Assembly (NCBI GenBank): GCA_964244585.1
Contig: CAXTJM010000012.1
Location: forward strand, 1 to 64,000
Length of the DNA: 64,000 nt
Origin: LMUY01 sp964244585
GTDB taxonomy: Bacteria > Pseudomonadota > Alphaproteobacteria > Acetobacterales > Acetobacteraceae
Direction: 5' to 3'
Shown here: positions 62,149 to 64,000 of the stretch, in pieces
Layout: every line of letters starts with the position of its first letter
How positions within the stretch are numbered: position 1 is the stretch's first letter
The notes under the pieces: model-generated
What the model saw: the letters and a program-made list of their open reading frames with translations, nothing else
Told to the model about the DNA's origin: nothing
Databases searched by the model: none
Translations under genes and position numbers: made by a program

Positions 62149-62981
62149 GCCGCCACCTGCGCCTGCCTGGTGGCGCAATGGTCCGTGTCGGAGCAGACGA
62201 ACATGCGGCCGCCACGGTCATCCGTCACCACCTCGTCCAGGTAGCTGTCGGCGGCGCCGCACAGCGTGCAGGCATGCGGGGCGCGGGTCAGGCGGAAGGG
62301 ATGGTCGGCGAAGTCCAGCGGCCTGACGCGCGTGTAGGGCGGGATCGCGTAGAGGCGCTTCTCCCGCCCGGCGCCGAACAGTTGCAGTGCCGCCATGCCG
62401 TCCATCTTCGGCGTATCGAAGGCTGGGATCGGCGAGGGCGACATCAGGTGGCGCCCGTTCACCATCACCGGGTAGTCGTAGCTGATGGTAACGGCGCCCA
62501 CGCGGGCGATGTCCTCGTACAGCTTGACGTGCATCAGCCCGTATTCCGCCAGCGCGTGCATTCGCCTTGTCTCGGCCCGGCTGGGCTCCAGCTTGGAAAG
62601 CGGCTCGGGCTGCGGCACCTGGTAGACGAGGATCTGGTCCGCCCGCAACGGCGTCTCCGGGATGCGGTGCCGGGTCTGGATCACGCTGGCCTCGGCGGTG
62701 CGCGTCGTGGTGGCGACCCCGGCCGTGCGGGCGAAGAAGCGGCGGATCGAGACGGCGTTGGTGGTGTCGTCGGCGCCCTGGTCGATGACCTTCAGCACGT
62801 CGTCGCGCCCCAGGATGCTGGCCGTCACCTGGATGCCGCCCGTGCCCCAGCCATAGGGCAACGGCATCTCCCGCGAGCCGAACGGCACCTGGTGGCCGGG
62901 GATCGCCACCGCCTTCAACAGGCCGCGGCGGATCATCCGCTTGGTCTGTTCGTCCAGGTAGGCGAAATTATAGCCGTTCAT
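62145..62981 (-). CDS. phnJ: PhnJ, carbon-phosphorus lyase radical SAM subunit
   Basis: A 278-residue catalytic subunit that cleaves the C-P bond of ribose-1-phosphonate 5-phosphate, releasing methane or another alkane from the alkyl group. The start NGYNFAYLDEQTKRMIRRGLL is diagnostic. The unusual cluster motif is intact: ACTLC followed by 21 residues and C, then SDTDH and a further cysteine (CxxC-x21-C-x5-C), matching the cluster ligands and the catalytic thiyl cysteine. The ATG at 62981 overlaps the phnI stop (ATGA). Confidence 0.96.
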   Translation of the reverse strand: MNGYNFAYLDEQTKRMIRRGLLKAVAIPGHQVPFGSREMPLPYGWGTGGIQVTASILGRDDVLKVIDQGADDTTNAVSIRRFFARTAGVATTTRTAEASVIQTRHRIPETPLRADQILVYQVPQPEPLSKLEPSRAETRRMHALAEYGLMHVKLYEDIARVGAVTISYDYPVMVNGRHLMSPSPIPAFDTPKMDGMAALQLFGAGREKRLYAIPPYTRVRPLDFADHPFRLTRAPHACTLCGAADSYLDEVVTDDRGGRMFVCSDTDHCATRQAQVAA

Positions 62982-64000
62982 GCCCCTGCCTCCGATGCTT
63001 TCGCCTCCGTGCGCAGCCTGCGGACGGTCTCCAGCTCGCTTTGGAAATCGACGTAATGCGGCAGCTTCAGGTGTTCGACGAAGCCGGTGGCCTCGATATT
63101 GTCGCAATGGGACAGGACGAACTCCACGGTCTGCGCCGGGGCCGTCACGTCCTCGCCCAGCTCGGCCGCCCGCATCGCGCGGTCGACCAGGGCCATGCTC
63201 ATCGCCTTGCGCTCGTTGTGGCCGAAGCAGAGGCCATAGCCGCGGGTGAACTGCGGCGGCACCTGGCGGCTGCCGTGGAACTGGTTGACCATGTGGCACT
63301 CGGTGACGGTGATGTCGCCGATATCGATGGTGAAGCCCAACTCCGGCAGCTCGACCTCCACCGCGACCTCGCCCACCCGCAGCTCGCCCACGAAGGGGTG
63401 CGTGCCGCCATAGCCGCGCTGGCTGGAATAGCCGAGTGCCAGCAGGAAACCTTCATCCCCGCGCGCCAGGGCCTGCAGGCGCACATCCCGTGGGGCCGGG
63501 AAGGCCAGCGGCTCCCGCGTGAGGTCCCCGGGGCGGGCACCCGTGTCGCGTTCCGGCTCGATCAGCCCTTCCCCGCCCAGCAGGTCCATCACCGCGGGCA
63601 TCGCCTCGCAGGCCGCGGCGGAGCCGGCCTGCGCCACCTCGGACCCGTTGCCGGCCAGGCCGAAATCCAGCAGGCGGTGCGTGTAGTCGTAGGTCGGCCC
63701 GAGCACCTGGCCGCCCGGCATGTCCTTGAACACCGCCGATACCCGGCGGCGCACGGCCATCGCGCCCGTCTCGACCGGATCGGTATCGGCGAAGCGGGGC
63801 AGGGTGGTGCGATAGGCCCGCAGCAGGAACGCCGCCTCGATCAGGTCGCCCTGCGCCTGCTTGATGGCCAGCGCCGCCAGCGCTGGGTCGTGGCACGCGC
63901 CTTCCGCCATCACCCGGTCCACGGCGCGGCCCAGCTGCGCGGCGATCTGCGCCGTGTCCAACTCCGGCACCGCCGGGTCGCCCCGTCGGTCCTCCGCGAG
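62978..64000 (-). CDS. phnI: PhnI, C-P lyase core subunit (5' end outside window)
   Basis: The visible 340 codons lack the first 20-30 residues, because the frame stays open to the window edge and upstream codons (LAEDRRGDPAVPEL) match the family. PhnI is the nucleosidase-like subunit that, with PhnG, H and L, attaches the phosphonate to ribose triphosphate. Landmarks are ALAIKQAQGDLIEAAFLLRAYRTTLPR, SQRGYGGTHPFVGELR and ECHMVNQFHGSRQVPPQFTRGYGLCFG. phnG and phnH are presumably upstream, beyond the window. Confidence 0.95.
   Translation of the reverse strand, partial: LAEDRRGDPAVPELDTAQIAAQLGRAVDRVMAEGACHDPALAALAIKQAQGDLIEAAFLLRAYRTTLPRFADTDPVETGAMAVRRRVSAVFKDMPGGQVLGPTYDYTHRLLDFGLAGNGSEVAQAGSAAACEAMPAVMDLLGGEGLIEPERDTGARPGDLTREPLAFPAPRDVRLQALARGDEGFLLALGYSSQRGYGGTHPFVGELRVGEVAVEVELPELGFTIDIGDITVTECHMVNQFHGSRQVPPQFTRGYGLCFGHNERKAMSMALVDRAMRAAELGEDVTAPAQTVEFVLSHCDNIEATGFVEHLKLPHYVDFQSELETVRRLRTEAKASEAGA

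Overview
The window is about 64 kb of high-GC chromosome from an alphaproteobacterium, most likely an Acetobacteraceae-type member of the Rhodospirillales. This rests on a complete squalene/hopanoid cluster of the HpnABCDE-Shc-HpnG/H kind, a DUF3035 (BamF-type) lipoprotein behind lspA, the folK-rpoZ-rsh-acpS...lepB-rnc-era-recO backbone, metZ-apaG, a SAM-II riboswitch, and two promoters matching the alphaproteobacterial EcfG consensus. The assignment comes from gene content and order read by eye, not from a database search. Most operons are very compact: stop and start codons overlap as ATGA, GTGA or TGATG at more than a dozen junctions. No insertion sequence, CRISPR array or prophage was recognised.

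Layout. 1-10.4 kb: isoprenoid and hopanoid genes (start of dxs, ispA, hpnH, then hpnA-B-C-D-E-shc-hpnG on the minus strand, with a 45-residue lipoprotein gene upstream of hpnA). 10.6-17.7 kb: a 1229-residue three-domain glycosyltransferase followed by rfbB-A-C-D for dTDP-L-rhamnose. 17.7-28.6 kb: RNA processing, cell-cycle and stringent-response core genes (rluA-type, recO, era, rnc, lepB, acpS, rsh, rpoZ, folK), a NYN-domain protein, a family 5 uracil-DNA glycosylase and an RlmB-type methylase. 28.2-37.3 kb: DoxX, an MFS exporter, a transglutaminase-like protein, ftsK, glnK-amtB with a likely sigma-54 promoter, ubiH, a VOC protein and YjbQ. 37.3-45.8 kb: mutL, ileS-lspA-bamF, several secreted proteins, recX, and a PRC-barrel protein behind an EcfG promoter. 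45.9-55.2 kb: argD-argF, a general-stress flavin-fold protein with an EcfG promoter, hslO, a DsbD/ScsB-type protein, folE, metZ-apaG behind a SAM-II riboswitch, and tRNA-Gly(CCC).

55.3-64 kb is the most distinctive part. A three-unit Pho box precedes a GpdQ-like metallophosphoesterase and a four-gene carbohydrate-type (Ugp-like) ABC transporter. This operon runs head-on into the C-P lyase genes phnI-J-K-L. Between them lies a short, frameshifted 5' remnant of phnM. Together these suggest a phosphate-starvation module importing and cleaving an organophosphate or organophosphonate diester beside the C-P lyase, installed at the cost of the local phnM. That functional reading is inference; the motifs and the remnant are visible in the sequence.
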